Positions 1 to 8,574 of a stretch of 64,000 nt of DNA are shown here, piece by piece. The notes under the pieces are model-generated. The model had not been told where the DNA came from. It ran no database searches and saw only the letters and a program-made list of their open reading frames with translations. Within the stretch, counting starts at the first letter, position 1; each line of letters opens with the position of its first letter. This DNA comes from Candidatus Wolframiiraptor sinensis (GTDB taxonomy: Archaea > Thermoproteota > Nitrososphaeria_A > Caldarchaeales > Wolframiiraptoraceae): assembly GCA_023268255.1 (NCBI GenBank), contig JALNJX010000001.1:1-64000 (forward strand), written 5' to 3'. The position numbers were made by a program, and so were the translations under genes.

Positions 1-331
1 CACAATTATAAGGCTTCACGGACACAAAGAAAACAGCTCACGCGCCCACACCCCCATACGCTATAATAGTCAAGCCGAGACGGAATCTGGAGATAAAGTA
101 TCCATGCGAGGTCAGGATGGAGGATGGAGCGATAATAGTGATAGACAGGGAGAGGGCTGAGAAAGTGGCTGAGGAGAGGTGATGCTGAGCGATCTAATAC
201 TACTGCTGGTAGAGGCGCCAGAACGATCTGGCGGTCTGCGAGGAGTCATAGGCGAGCGAATCATCGCGAGCGCACGATAATAGGCGAGGGGAGATTTGCG
301 AGAAGATCAAGCACCTCATTATAAGGCTTCA
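1..331. repeat. Mobile-element scar, copy 1
   Basis: No credible long gene lies in bases 1-539. Bases 5 to about 205 closely match 39005-39147. Both copies start with ATTATAAGGCTTCA, continue with a stretch ending CACGCG, and on the plus strand carry the tail of a reading frame (IIVIDRE motif) that stops just before an ATG opening a second frame (M-L-S-D-L-I-L-L-L here, M-R-L-G-D-L-I-L-L-L in the other copy). Copy 1 has about 60 extra bases (near 52-110). The 14-mer recurs at 318-331. Read on the minus strand it contains a TATA-like CTTATAAT, which in copy 2 precedes a small phage-type gene; here the matching gene would lie left of the window. Confidence 0.6.
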
Positions 332-539
332 GAAAATAAAATATCCGTACGGATGGAAAGAAGAGATCCGGAAAATAGCGTCCCGAGAAGGGCTTAGAAG
401 CAGGGAATGAGGATCTAAAGTTAGCATTTTAAACGGGCCTGACATTCCTATAAACGCCCCACCGCTGCGTTTGGCTCCTCGGAGAAGGGCGCCGAGCCCC
501 GGCCATGATGGGGAGTTGTCGGCGGTGGGGCACAATCGC

Positions 540-1358
540 CTAGCCCGCGAGCAGGATTATCGCCATCATGATCAGCACGGAGGAGAACATTTTTCTCAAG
601 GCCGGTGAGCTAGTTCTCCGGGCGGCAGATGTGCCGAGCTGAGCTCCAGCAATTATTCCGGGCGCGAGCGCGAGTAATTCGATCAGCTTGACGTGGCCTA
701 GGAGGATGTGGCCTATAGCCCCTGATAGTGCAGTGAGCGTTATCATGAGCGTAGAAGTCGCGATTGCCACGTGCATAGGCACGCCGATATGATACATCAA
801 CGGGACATTCACGCCGCCGCCTCCCACACCGAAGAAGCCTGAAATTACTCCGGCAAGGAAGCTCGCCGGAAGAAGCTTCAACAAATCAACCGAGTACGCA
901 AAAACCTCACCGCGCGAATCTCTAAGAACCCTCTTCCAACAAGTTTCCCCATGATCTCTCTTGAAGACTTCTTCATCGGCCGGCGAGCTTCTTCTGAAGA
1001 TGATTGAGAGCGCTAAGGCGATGAGGAAGATCGAGAATAGAATCCTAAGCGAGCTAGGCGCGGCGAGCCCCGTCAGAGTCGCTCCAAGAAATGATCCGGG
1101 CATCGCTGTGGTCTCGGCGACCAGCGCGAGCCTCCAATCGAGCCTGCCCTGCCGGTGATAGGCGAGGGCTGATGCGGCTCCTGCGAAGACTATGGCGGCC
1201 ATGCTGGTTCCAATTGCGTGGTGGGCATCGAACCCGGCTAAGATCATGAGAGCGGGAACGGTGATGATGCCGCCGCCTAGGCCGAGCATGGCGCCGAGAG
1301 ATCCCGCAAACAGTCCTAGGAGGATGATCATGGGCAGGTGGATGAGCGGCTCGAGCAA
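540..1358 (-). CDS. TauE/SafE-family sulfite/organosulfonate exporter-like membrane protein
   Basis: A 272-residue polytopic protein of the TauE/SafE (former DUF81) family, thought to export small sulfur-containing anions. The first helix carries the family's Gly-rich motif (GAMLGLGGG) and the second half repeats it (GFFGVGGGGVNVP), reflecting the internal duplication of the fold. Length is normal. A TTG at 1358 is the first start; an ATG at 1334 is possible and removes eight residues. It lies 33 bases after the tyrosyl-tRNA synthetase remnant on the same strand. The substrate is not predictable. Confidence 0.8.
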   Translation of the reverse strand: MLEPLIHLPMIILLGLFAGSLGAMLGLGGGIITVPALMILAGFDAHHAIGTSMAAIVFAGAASALAYHRQGRLDWRLALVAETTAMPGSFLGATLTGLAAPSSLRILFSIFLIALALSIIFRRSSPADEEVFKRDHGETCWKRVLRDSRGEVFAYSVDLLKLLPASFLAGVISGFFGVGGGGVNVPLMYHIGVPMHVAIATSTLMITLTALSGAIGHILLGHVKLIELLALAPGIIAGAQLGTSAARRTSSPALRKMFSSVLIMMAIILLAG

Positions 1359-1391
1359 CGCGCTTAATCCGGTTAGAGCGGCTCTAAAGGC

Positions 1392-2257
1392 TTATCGCGT
1401 AATCTCTTGGGACCTGACGATCTCATACAGCTCTCTCGCCCGCTTATCCTTCTCGAAGTGCTCTCTAACGGGCTCTATGAGCTGATTCAGCGCCTCCGCG
1501 ACGCCTTCCTTCAGGTCCGCCGGGTGAAGCCTGCCCTCGACATAATCCCTCTCGAGCTCCTCGTATGAGGAATATTCGACCGGGCCTCCATACTTGCTGG
1601 GCCTATCGATGCGAAGGCTCCCGAGCTTCCTGAAGATTATGTACTTGGCGTACTCCAGTATGGGGTTGTTCTCCGAGGTCTTCGGAGGGCAGTAAGCTCT
1701 CTTAATCTTCTCTCTTATCGTGTTCTCGTCGTCGTGGATGAAGATGCTGGTTTCCGGTATACTCTTGCTCATCTTAGAGGCTATCTGGAGATTCATCCTC
1801 GGGTCGTCCTCGAATCCCTTGAGCTCCGATGGCCCTTGAAGCCCCATCAGCATGTGATGGTGGACGGCGACGGGCTTCCTGAATCCCAGCTTGGGAGCCA
1901 GCTCCCTCGCGAGAATATTCGCCCTCCTCTGATCGAGGCCCAGCTGGCATATATCGATGCCCATGTAGAATATGTCTGAGACCTGCATCGCGGGGTAGAT
2001 TATCTGGGCCGCCTCCTCGAGCTCCCCGGCAACCCTCCCCATTATCGGGAGAGCCCTCAATATCCGCCTTATCGTGACGCTTTTAGCCACTTTTATCACG
2101 AGCTTCCAGTAATCTGGATCCGCCGCCAAGTCGCCGCCCAGACAACCTCAACCCTGCTCAAATCGACTCCAGCAGCTTTCCAGACCTCGAGAAGATACTC
2201 CCCAACCTTTCTTATCTTCTCCAGATCCCCTCCCATCTTATTGTTTATCATTGCGTG
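1392..2257 (-). pseudogene. tyrS: Native tyrosyl-tRNA synthetase, C-terminal remnant lacking the HIGH region
   Basis: This is the C-terminal three quarters of a crenarchaeal-type TyrRS. The remnant opens with H-A-(M)-INNKMGGDLEKIRKV, the segment that in intact enzymes follows the HIGH motif (normally HAWINNK). It then shifts frame near 2130-2136: VEVVWAA, one base missing, then L-AADPDYWK. The rest is intact through the tyrosine-site helix (AMQVSDIFYMGIDICQLGLDQRR), a KMSKS loop and the C terminus. A stop codon (2258-2260) directly precedes the first homologous residue. The missing N terminus is found about 2 kb away at 4305-4358 on the same strand. It cannot encode an active enzyme as read; the single-base shift could be a sequencing error, but the loss of HIGH cannot. 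Confidence 0.85.
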
Positions 2258-2265
2258 TCACCGGT

Positions 2266-2278
2266 TGTATTTATAAAT
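2266..2278 (+). promoter_or_regulatory. TATA-box promoter of the inserted TyrRS gene
   Basis: TATTTATAAATAA lies about 30-42 bases before the ATG of the inserted TyrRS and is followed by AAGGGGAAAT as ribosome-binding context. It lies just inside the insert, so the rescue gene carries its own promoter. Confidence 0.6.
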
Positions 2279-2307
2279 AAGGGAGAGAAGTTGAGGTAAG
2301 GGGAAAT

Positions 2308-3267
2308 ATGGAGGCCTTAAATGAGGAAAATGCGAGATTGCTATCATTACTCAAGAAAACTTCGGTTGAAATATTAACCGAGGAGGAATTGATCTCACTT
2401 ATTAAAAGTGGAAATATAACGGCGTATATCGGATACGAGCCAAGCAATGTCCTTCACATAGGATCCTTGGTGGCATGCTCACCATTACTACTTTTGGCTA
2501 AACATGGATTCAGGGGCAAGATTCTCCTCGCCGATGTTCATGCTTGGCTGAATGGCAAAGGGGAGTTAGAAGAATTAAGAGAGCTGGCAGTAGAGAATGA
2601 GCGCATATTAAGGAGGGTGATCAACGCGTTCGGAGTTCCCGCTTCCCGTATCGAGTTCGTATATGGATCTGATTACCAGTTTTCCGAGGATTATGTGAAG
2701 TCTTTACTCAAGTTATCTCGCCTTATAACGGCGAGTAAAGCTAGAAAAGCTATGGATATGATAAGTAGGAGGGAAATGGCGCATAAAATCTCTTCTGAAA
2801 TTTACAGCTTAATGCAATGCTTGGATATAATGTTTCTGGGAGTGAATGTTGCTATAGGCGGCAGAGATCAAAGAAGAATTCATGTGCTGGCGAGAGAGTA
2901 TTTGACCAGGCTGGACTATATTAAGCCAGTAGCAATTCATACTCCAATTATTCTCGGCATTGATGGTAAAGAGAAGATGTCAAAAAGCCTTAATAACGCC
3001 ATCTTCTTAAATGATCCACCCGAGCAAATAGAGTACAAGGTGAGAATGGCATATTGTCCTGAAGGAGCTCTGGAGGCAAACATGGTATTCGACATCTTAC
3101 AGTACCTGATACTCGTGTGGATGGGGAAGATCGAAATAAATGGAGTCCCATTTGATGATGCCTCGACAATTTTTAGGTATTGGGTCGATAAAAGGATAAG
3201 CGCGAAAGAGCTAAAGAAATCTGTATCCGAGGCATTAATACAACTCCTTAAGAAAATTCAAGGATAG
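2308..3267 (+). CDS. tyrS: Tyrosyl-tRNA synthetase (complete, methanogen-like)
   Basis: A complete 319-residue class I TyrRS that charges tRNA-Tyr in the cytoplasm. It has YIGYEP followed by the HIGH variant HIGS (residues 50-53), the ADVHAWLNGKGELEELRE segment, the Q-x-x-D tyrosine-site helix (SLMQCLDIMFLGVNVAIGG), and KMSKS in GKEKMSKSLNN. From memory, LNGKGEL and the V-x-V-A-x-GG segment resemble the Methanocaldococcus jannaschii enzyme (LNQKGELDEIRK), whereas the broken native copy has the crenarchaeal INNKMGGDLEKIRK form. This gene is also richer in A+T than its neighbours. It is probably the only functional TyrRS visible here, acquired by transfer and replacing the native gene. ATG start with its own TATA box and purine-rich leader. 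Confidence 0.9.
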   Translation: MEALNEENARLLSLLKKTSVEILTEEELISLIKSGNITAYIGYEPSNVLHIGSLVACSPLLLLAKHGFRGKILLADVHAWLNGKGELEELRELAVENERILRRVINAFGVPASRIEFVYGSDYQFSEDYVKSLLKLSRLITASKARKAMDMISRREMAHKISSEIYSLMQCLDIMFLGVNVAIGGRDQRRIHVLAREYLTRLDYIKPVAIHTPIILGIDGKEKMSKSLNNAIFLNDPPEQIEYKVRMAYCPEGALEANMVFDILQYLILVWMGKIEINGVPFDDASTIFRYWVDKRISAKELKKSVSEALIQLLKKIQG

Positions 3268-3302
3268 AGGAAAAAGAGAGTAGAGGAAAGGGGGTTTATT
3301 CA

Positions 3303-4245
3303 TTAACAGATCTTCTTAAACTTGCTGGCAGCTATCAGCATATGAAGCTGCTCCTGCTCTCGCCTTATTCTGAATCCTACAAGCTTGCTGAATCTAATGA
3401 TACAGCAACGGCGTATTCTAACGGTATACGTCTTACCTGACTTTGGCTTGTATATTTTCCCGGTCTGTGGACTTATGAACTCTTTTGCGTTCTTGAATCC
3501 TCCGATTGTGTAGTGGATGCCTAAGAGGTCGAGTAGATAAGCCATTAGTCTCACGATGTCTTGATTTGCGGAAGCCCCTCTGGGAGCATCGTATTTATAA
3601 CTATTTAGATTGAAGCTTCCTGGAGACCCCTCGGCATCAAACCATCCTGTTAGGGCGCCTCTCGCAATTTCCTTGTTGATAGTTAAGACCGGCAATAGCC
3701 TGAGTGGTTGCACCTTTCCCACCTTGATTAACTCCGTGACCACAACGTTACTATATGCCACTTGCCATCCTCTTTTTCCTCCACTTCCATGCCGGTATAC
3801 CCAATCTTTCTGCGCTCTTAACTATCGCGTCCGCAAAATCTTCATCTTTCAGCCAGGCATATTGTGTTGATCTCCCCTTAGGATCTGCTGATCCGTCGCC
3901 GATTCCGGAACCGAGTAGATAGCCGAGGTCATAGGTGGGCGGCGGGATCTTGTAACTCGTAAATGGCGATGTGCCTTTCTTGAACCAGAAGTAGATCGTT
4001 GACTTTTCTATACCAAGAAACCTCGCTATCTCGAATATTCCAAGCTCCTCATTTAATAGTCTCATGAATTTGCGATACAATACTGCCTGTCGGTAAATCG
4101 ATCTATAATGACGAAGCCGTTTAGGATCACCGTATTTAGAAGTAATAACTTCTTCTACAGCATCAGCAATGCTCAATAAATCATCTTCGTCAAGCTCCCT
4201 AAATAGCTCTGGCTCCTCAATTATGAGAACATCTTTTCTTGTCAC
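3303..4245 (-). pseudogene. LAGLIDADG homing endonuclease gene with N-terminal HTH, one frameshift
   Basis: A free-standing endonuclease-like gene in two frames. The start is taken as GTG at 4245, preceded by GGAGGTG. Residues about 60-85 form an HTH-like segment (IARFLGIEKSTIYFWFKKG). Next comes the first LAGLIDADG-type motif (YLLGSGIGDGSAD) and, in the second frame, the second motif (ALTGWFDAEGS). The frames join at an A5 run (T5 on plus, 3773-3777); removing one A gives K-W-R-K-R-G-W-Q-V-A-Y-S-N without interruption. Two motifs in one chain suggest a monomeric double-strand DNA cutter. The shift may be real decay or a homopolymer error. It converges on the inserted TyrRS with 35 bases between stops. 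Confidence 0.75.
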
Positions 4246-4304
4246 TATCCTTCCACCTCCAGCTCCTAGAACCACCAGCTGACCCCCTTATCCATCAGCT
4301 GATA

Positions 4305-4358
4305 GACCTCCTCGGTCGGCGGCCGCAATATGAGCTCCATCCTCGTCTCCACGTCCAT
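4305..4358 (-). pseudogene. tyrS: N-terminal fragment of the native tyrosyl-tRNA synthetase
   Basis: The minus strand opens MDVETRMELILRPPTEEV, which resembles archaeal TyrRS N termini (compare MDEFEMIKRNTSEI in M. jannaschii). After EEV the frame continues with unrelated residues and stops at 4266. It has the same orientation as the remnant at 1392-2257 and lies on the other side of the AT-rich insert. With only 18 residues, identity rests on the start context plus position, so confidence is moderate. Confidence 0.55.
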
Positions 4359-4689
4359 TTTAGCCCCCAGTAACCTGGCTGAAAGCCTAGAGAAAAACAT
4401 GCTCTTCGGGGAGCTCGCTGGGCGGGTGGCCCGTCTCCGGCCCCCGAGGGCCATCATGGCCAAAAAGCCGGGCGCTCCCGAGAAAAAGAACTTCTCGACC
4501 ATTTTTCGACGAGAACAGCGTGCTCCAAGCCATTATCCGGTTTTCTCATCTAGGAGCATTTCTTCATGCTGGAGATCTTTAATCCGCGCTCACCAGTTTT
4601 TCTCAAGCGTTGATAGGCTTGTCCTAGGCGCTACCTCAACCCTTAAATCACTCGTGTGCGGTGGGATCGTAATTGGGGAGTATAGAAAA
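4359..4689. other. Intergenic region between tyrS fragment and ribonucleotide reductase
   Basis: About 330 bases with no convincing gene. It should hold the divergent promoters for the former tyrS (leftward) and nrdJ (rightward). The open frames through 4381-4503 are low-complexity and look like chance. GC-rich inverted sequence (GGCCCCCGAGGGCC, about 4439-4452) could form a hairpin. Confidence 0.4.
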
Positions 4690-7377
4690 TTGAAGGATAA
4701 CTCGAGAAAATTAGAGTTCCCGGTTAAGAAGGTCATCAAACGAGATGGCAGAGTAGTCGACTTCGATCCCACGAGGATACGCGAGGCAATTAGGAAGGCG
4801 ATGGTTCACGTCAACCGCTACGATGAGGAGAGCTTGAACAAGGTCGTCGAATATGTCCTGAATATAATATCGGAGAAGTATGGAGCGGAGAGGACGCCGC
4901 ACGTGGAGGAGATTCAGGATATAGTCGAGCTGAGCCTCGTGAAGTTCGACCTCTATGAGGTCGCGAAGGCCTACATCATCTACCGGAAGGAGAGGGAGAG
5001 GATCAGGGAGGAGAAGAAGAGGATCCTCGAGAAAGATTACGTCGATGAAGTCGATAAGGCTTTCAGTCTCAACGCGCTCCGCCTCATGGCCAGCAGATAC
5101 CTTCTGAGGGATGAGAACGGCAAGCTTAGGGAGACCCCCAAACAGATGTTCCAGAGAGTCGCGGCCCTAATAGTCATCCCCGACATCCTTCACGATCCCC
5201 GAATCTTCGATAAGGACTTCGGGCAGAAGGAACATCCGCGCGAGGAGTTCAACCCGATCGAGTATGAGGGGAGGCTCGGCCTAGGCAGGAGGCCCGATGG
5301 ATCATTCGAGATAACATGGAATAGATGGCACCTCGAGCGGATGAAATATCTCTATGATGAGCTGAATCGAGAGCGGGCGATGAGGATTTCTTGGAGCGAG
5401 TTCCTGCGAATGCTCGAGGCGGGCGAGTTCGACGGCTACTACAAGAACTTCCTCCAATATTATCAGCTGATGGTGAGCAAGAGGTTCATGCCGAATAGCC
5501 CGACGCTCTTCAACGCCGGCACGAGGCTGGGCCAGCTCAGCGCATGCTTCGTCCTCCACATAGACGATAACCTCGAATCCATAATGGATGCGGCTAAGCA
5601 CGCGGCCCTAATATTCAAGTCGGGTGGTGGAGTGGGGATAAACTACTCCAGGCTCAGGCCCGAGGGCGACATCGTCTTCTCGACGTTCGGCGTGGCCTCG
5701 GGCCCCGTCTCATTCATGAGAATAATAGACACGGTTACGGAGGTGGTTAAGCAGGGAGGCAAGAGACGCGGAGCTAACATGGGGATTCTCGAGATATGGC
5801 ACCCGGATATCGAGACCTTCATAAAGGCTAAGGAAAGGGAGGGCTTTCTCGAGAACTTCAACATATCCGTGCTGATCACGCCTGACTTCTGGGAATACTA
5901 TGAGCAGGGCAAGCCCTATCCACTGAGAAACCCGAGAGATGGTAAAGTCTGGAGGACAATAGATCCCGCGAGACTCCTCAGAACTATCGCGGAGATGGCT
6001 TGGAAAACCGGCGACCCTGGCGTCCTATTCCAAGACAACATGAACAATCATAACATATTCTTGGAGAAGCTCGGGCCGATAAGATCGACGAACCCGTGCG
6101 GCGAGCAGCCCCTCTACCCCTTCGAATCCTGCAACCTCGGAAGCATAAACGTGCACGCCTTCGTCAGGAATGGCGAGTCTGGCCCATACCTGGACTGGGA
6201 GGGCCTCGCGGAGACCGTCAAGCTCGCCGTCAGATTCCTGGATAACGTCATCGACGTGAACAAGTATCCGCTGAAGCAGATAGAGTATAGGACGAAGAGA
6301 TCTAGGAGGATAGGCCTCGGGGTCATGGGCGTCGCCGACGCACTATTCGCCCTGAAGATACCATATAACAGCGAAGAGGGCTTCCGTTTCATGAGCAGGC
6401 TCGCGGAATTCATAGCGTATCACGCTTATCTTGCGAGCGTGGAGCTGGCCAAGGAGCGCGGCCCATTCCCAACCTACTGGGACTCGGCATATCCGAGGGG
6501 AGAACTCCCGATCGAGGGATTCTATCACCCGGAGGAGTGGACGCTAAACTGGAATAAGCTCGTTGAGGAGATAAAGAAGCACGGGATCAGGAATAGCCAC
6601 GTGACAACAGTCGCCCCCACCGGAAGCATCTCCATGCTCGTCGACGTCTCATCTGGGCTGGAGCCCCAATTCGCCCTAGTATACGAGAAACGAGTGACTG
6701 TTGGAACATTCTATTACGTTGACATAGAATTCGAGAGGCAGTTGAAGGAGCGCGGGCTGCTGAATGACGCGATATTGAAGAAGGTCGCCGAGAATGGTGG
6801 ATCGGTTCAGGGCCTGGATGAGATACCCGAGGACATGAGGCGAGTCTTCCTCGTCGCCTACGACATACCATGGTGGGATCACGTGAGAGCTCAATACGAG
6901 TTCCAGAAGTGGGTGGATGCCTCAGTCAGCAAGACGATAAACATGCCTGCATGGATCACGGTCGATGACGTATTGAAGGCATACCTCTTCGCGTACAAGC
7001 TCGGGCTAAAGGGCGTAACAATCTACAGGGATACGTCGAAGTCGGCGCAGGTTCTCGTCACACCATCGCAGAGGCTATCGAGGTATATTTCCCTAACTCC
7101 CAACAAGACTCTCGAGATCATGAAATCCCTCGGGATCGAGCCTCCCATAATCGGTGTCCAAGAAACCGAGGATGTCGAGCGGAAGAAGAGGATACTCCAA
7201 GTGACGTATGCGGGCGGAGAGCACGTGGAGGTGGAGGCCGAGAAGACGGGCGGCGGAAAACAAATTAAGAAAGAGCCCTATGAGAGGTGTCCGGAGTGCG
7301 GCAGCCTGAACCTCATCTATCAAGAGGGCTGCGTCAGGTGCATGGACTGTGGATGGACCAGCTGCCTAGTCACCTAG
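4690..7377 (+). CDS. nrdJ: Adenosylcobalamin-dependent (class II) ribonucleoside-diphosphate reductase
   Basis: This enzyme reduces ribonucleotides to deoxyribonucleotides using vitamin B12. Order of domains: an N-terminal ATP-cone (VKKVIKRDGRVVDFD) for allosteric control, the reductase barrel with the substrate-site Cys in LSACFVL, the KSGGGVGINYSRLRP and GGKRRGAN segments, the active-site NPCGEQPL loop, and a C-terminal zinc ribbon (CPECG...CVRCMDCGWTSC) with the redox cysteines. About 895 residues, with no intein. The long frame opens far upstream, but similarity begins only at the ATP-cone. TTG at 4690, nine bases after GGGGAG, is the chosen start; GTG 4654 is the alternative. Confidence 0.93.
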   Translation: MKDNSRKLEFPVKKVIKRDGRVVDFDPTRIREAIRKAMVHVNRYDEESLNKVVEYVLNIISEKYGAERTPHVEEIQDIVELSLVKFDLYEVAKAYIIYRKERERIREEKKRILEKDYVDEVDKAFSLNALRLMASRYLLRDENGKLRETPKQMFQRVAALIVIPDILHDPRIFDKDFGQKEHPREEFNPIEYEGRLGLGRRPDGSFEITWNRWHLERMKYLYDELNRERAMRISWSEFLRMLEAGEFDGYYKNFLQYYQLMVSKRFMPNSPTLFNAGTRLGQLSACFVLHIDDNLESIMDAAKHAALIFKSGGGVGINYSRLRPEGDIVFSTFGVASGPVSFMRIIDTVTEVVKQGGKRRGANMGILEIWHPDIETFIKAKEREGFLENFNISVLITPDFWEYYEQGKPYPLRNPRDGKVWRTIDPARLLRTIAEMAWKTGDPGVLFQDNMNNHNIFLEKLGPIRSTNPCGEQPLYPFESCNLGSINVHAFVRNGESGPYLDWEGLAETVKLAVRFLDNVIDVNKYPLKQIEYRTKRSRRIGLGVMGVADALFALKIPYNSEEGFRFMSRLAEFIAYHAYLASVELAKERGPFPTYWDSAYPRGELPIEGFYHPEEWTLNWNKLVEEIKKHGIRNSHVTTVAPTGSISMLVDVSSGLEPQFALVYEKRVTVGTFYYVDIEFERQLKERGLLNDAILKKVAENGGSVQGLDEIPEDMRRVFLVAYDIPWWDHVRAQYEFQKWVDASVSKTINMPAWITVDDVLKAYLFAYKLGLKGVTIYRDTSKSAQVLVTPSQRLSRYISLTPNKTLEIMKSLGIEPPIIGVQETEDVERKKRILQVTYAGGEHVEVEAEKTGGGKQIKKEPYERCPECGSLNLIYQEGCVRCMDCGWTSCLVT

Positions 7378-7441
7378 AATTTGAAGTAAACTTCGTAATC
7401 GCTAATAAGTGGGGACGGAGAAGTCAGGTCGAGAAGAACGC

Positions 7442-8533
7442 ATGAGCCAGCAGATCTATGCGTCGGATAAGATAAAGCAGGCGGTAATGGAGCGCCTCAA
7501 GAAGCTTGGAGAGCGCGTGGTATCCGACCTCGAGAGGGGGGCCTTCCCGAAGCTCGAGATCCCGGCGAGGACAACGTCGAATATCGTGTATGATGAGAGG
7601 CTGAGGCAGTACGTGCTCGGTGACAAGAGGATGGAGAGGACGGCGAGAAATGTTAGACACTTGAGGCCATTCGCCCAGCTCCTCTGGATAGCGACATTTG
7701 CTAAGCAGCTAATCCAGCGCGGGAAAACCTCGACTCTCAGGGATACCTACTACGTGGCTATAGGTGAGGGAATAGACTTCGAGGATCAGAACGAGAGCGA
7801 TGAGCTGATAATGCAGCTCGAGTCGATCCTAGATTTCCCGAGAGAGGACTTCAACATATTCCCGGAGGAAAGAGCATCCATATACGGCGACCTCGTGATA
7901 GAGTACACGGTGCCGGGATTTCGAGGGAAGAGGATAGATCTCTCAGCGCACCCGGATGGCTTCGCCATAGGCCCGGCGCTGACGACGGCGGAGTTCGTCA
8001 AGTGCGGGGCCGAGCAGGTCTTCGTGATAGAGAAGGGCGCGGTCTTCGCGAGGTTCGTCGAGGAGGGAGCGGACAAGAAGTATAAGGCGATACTAATACA
8101 CACTGCGGGACAGTCGCCGAGAAATTGCAGGAAGCTTATCAGGCGGCTGCATGACGAGCTGAATCTGCCCATATACGTCTTCACGGATGCTGATCCATGG
8201 GGAGTTCACATCGCCAGCGTCCTGATACACGGCTCGGCACTCAGCGCTCATATAAAGGAGATAAACGTGCCCGACGCTGTCTGGGCGGGAGTCTGGCCCA
8301 GCGACATAAGAAGATACAAGCTTCCATCCATGAAGCTATCTGACCGCGATATGAAGCGGATCCAGGAGCTAGAGTCCGATCCAAGATACCAGAAGGATCC
8401 ATGGAAAAGGGAGATAAAGGAGTTCTGGAAGATAAAGAGGAAGGCGGAACTCGAGGCCTTCAGCAGGTATGGTCTGGAATTCATAGTTGAGGAGTTCCTT
8501 CCGGAGAGATTAGCTGAGCTCCAGAAGCGCTGA
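7442..8533 (+). CDS. top6A: DNA topoisomerase VI subunit A (Spo11 homologue)
   Basis: The catalytic subunit of topoisomerase VI, which makes and passes a double-strand break to relax and decatenate DNA. The winged-helix part contains the nucleophile in STLRDTYY. The Toprim domain has the Glu of FVIEKGAVF and the acidic DADPWG for magnesium. About 363 residues, the usual length. ATG at 7442 fits the family; an in-frame GTG at 7409 would add 11 residues. Subunit B is not in the window, although the two genes are often adjacent in archaea. Confidence 0.93.
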   Translation: MSQQIYASDKIKQAVMERLKKLGERVVSDLERGAFPKLEIPARTTSNIVYDERLRQYVLGDKRMERTARNVRHLRPFAQLLWIATFAKQLIQRGKTSTLRDTYYVAIGEGIDFEDQNESDELIMQLESILDFPREDFNIFPEERASIYGDLVIEYTVPGFRGKRIDLSAHPDGFAIGPALTTAEFVKCGAEQVFVIEKGAVFARFVEEGADKKYKAILIHTAGQSPRNCRKLIRRLHDELNLPIYVFTDADPWGVHIASVLIHGSALSAHIKEINVPDAVWAGVWPSDIRRYKLPSMKLSDRDMKRIQELESDPRYQKDPWKREIKEFWKIKRKAELEAFSRYGLEFIVEEFLPERLAELQKR

Positions 8534-8574
8534 TAACATGCTATTATACCGATCTCAGGGCCCCGAGATGAGAA

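Larger units (their letters stand above)
2258..4304. mobile_element. AT-rich insert in tyrS: homing endonuclease plus replacement TyrRS
   Basis: About 2,050 bases, visibly richer in A+T than both flanks, lie between the N-terminal fragment (4305-4358) and the C-terminal fragment (1392-2257) of the native tyrS. The insert holds two convergent genes, a complete TyrRS on the plus strand and a LAGLIDADG endonuclease gene on the minus strand. About 60 codons of the host gene, including the HIGH signature, are absent at the insertion point. No terminal repeats or transposase are visible. The inference is endonuclease-driven insertion with a rescue gene for the essential host function. Confidence 0.7.

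Noticed and set aside
329-535. 68-residue frame on minus
   Set aside because: No promoter, ribosome site or recognisable composition; lies in the element scar and intergenic DNA.
4359-4502. Possible longer N terminus for the tyrS fragment
   Set aside because: Residues are low-complexity and not synthetase-like; the family start is at 4358.
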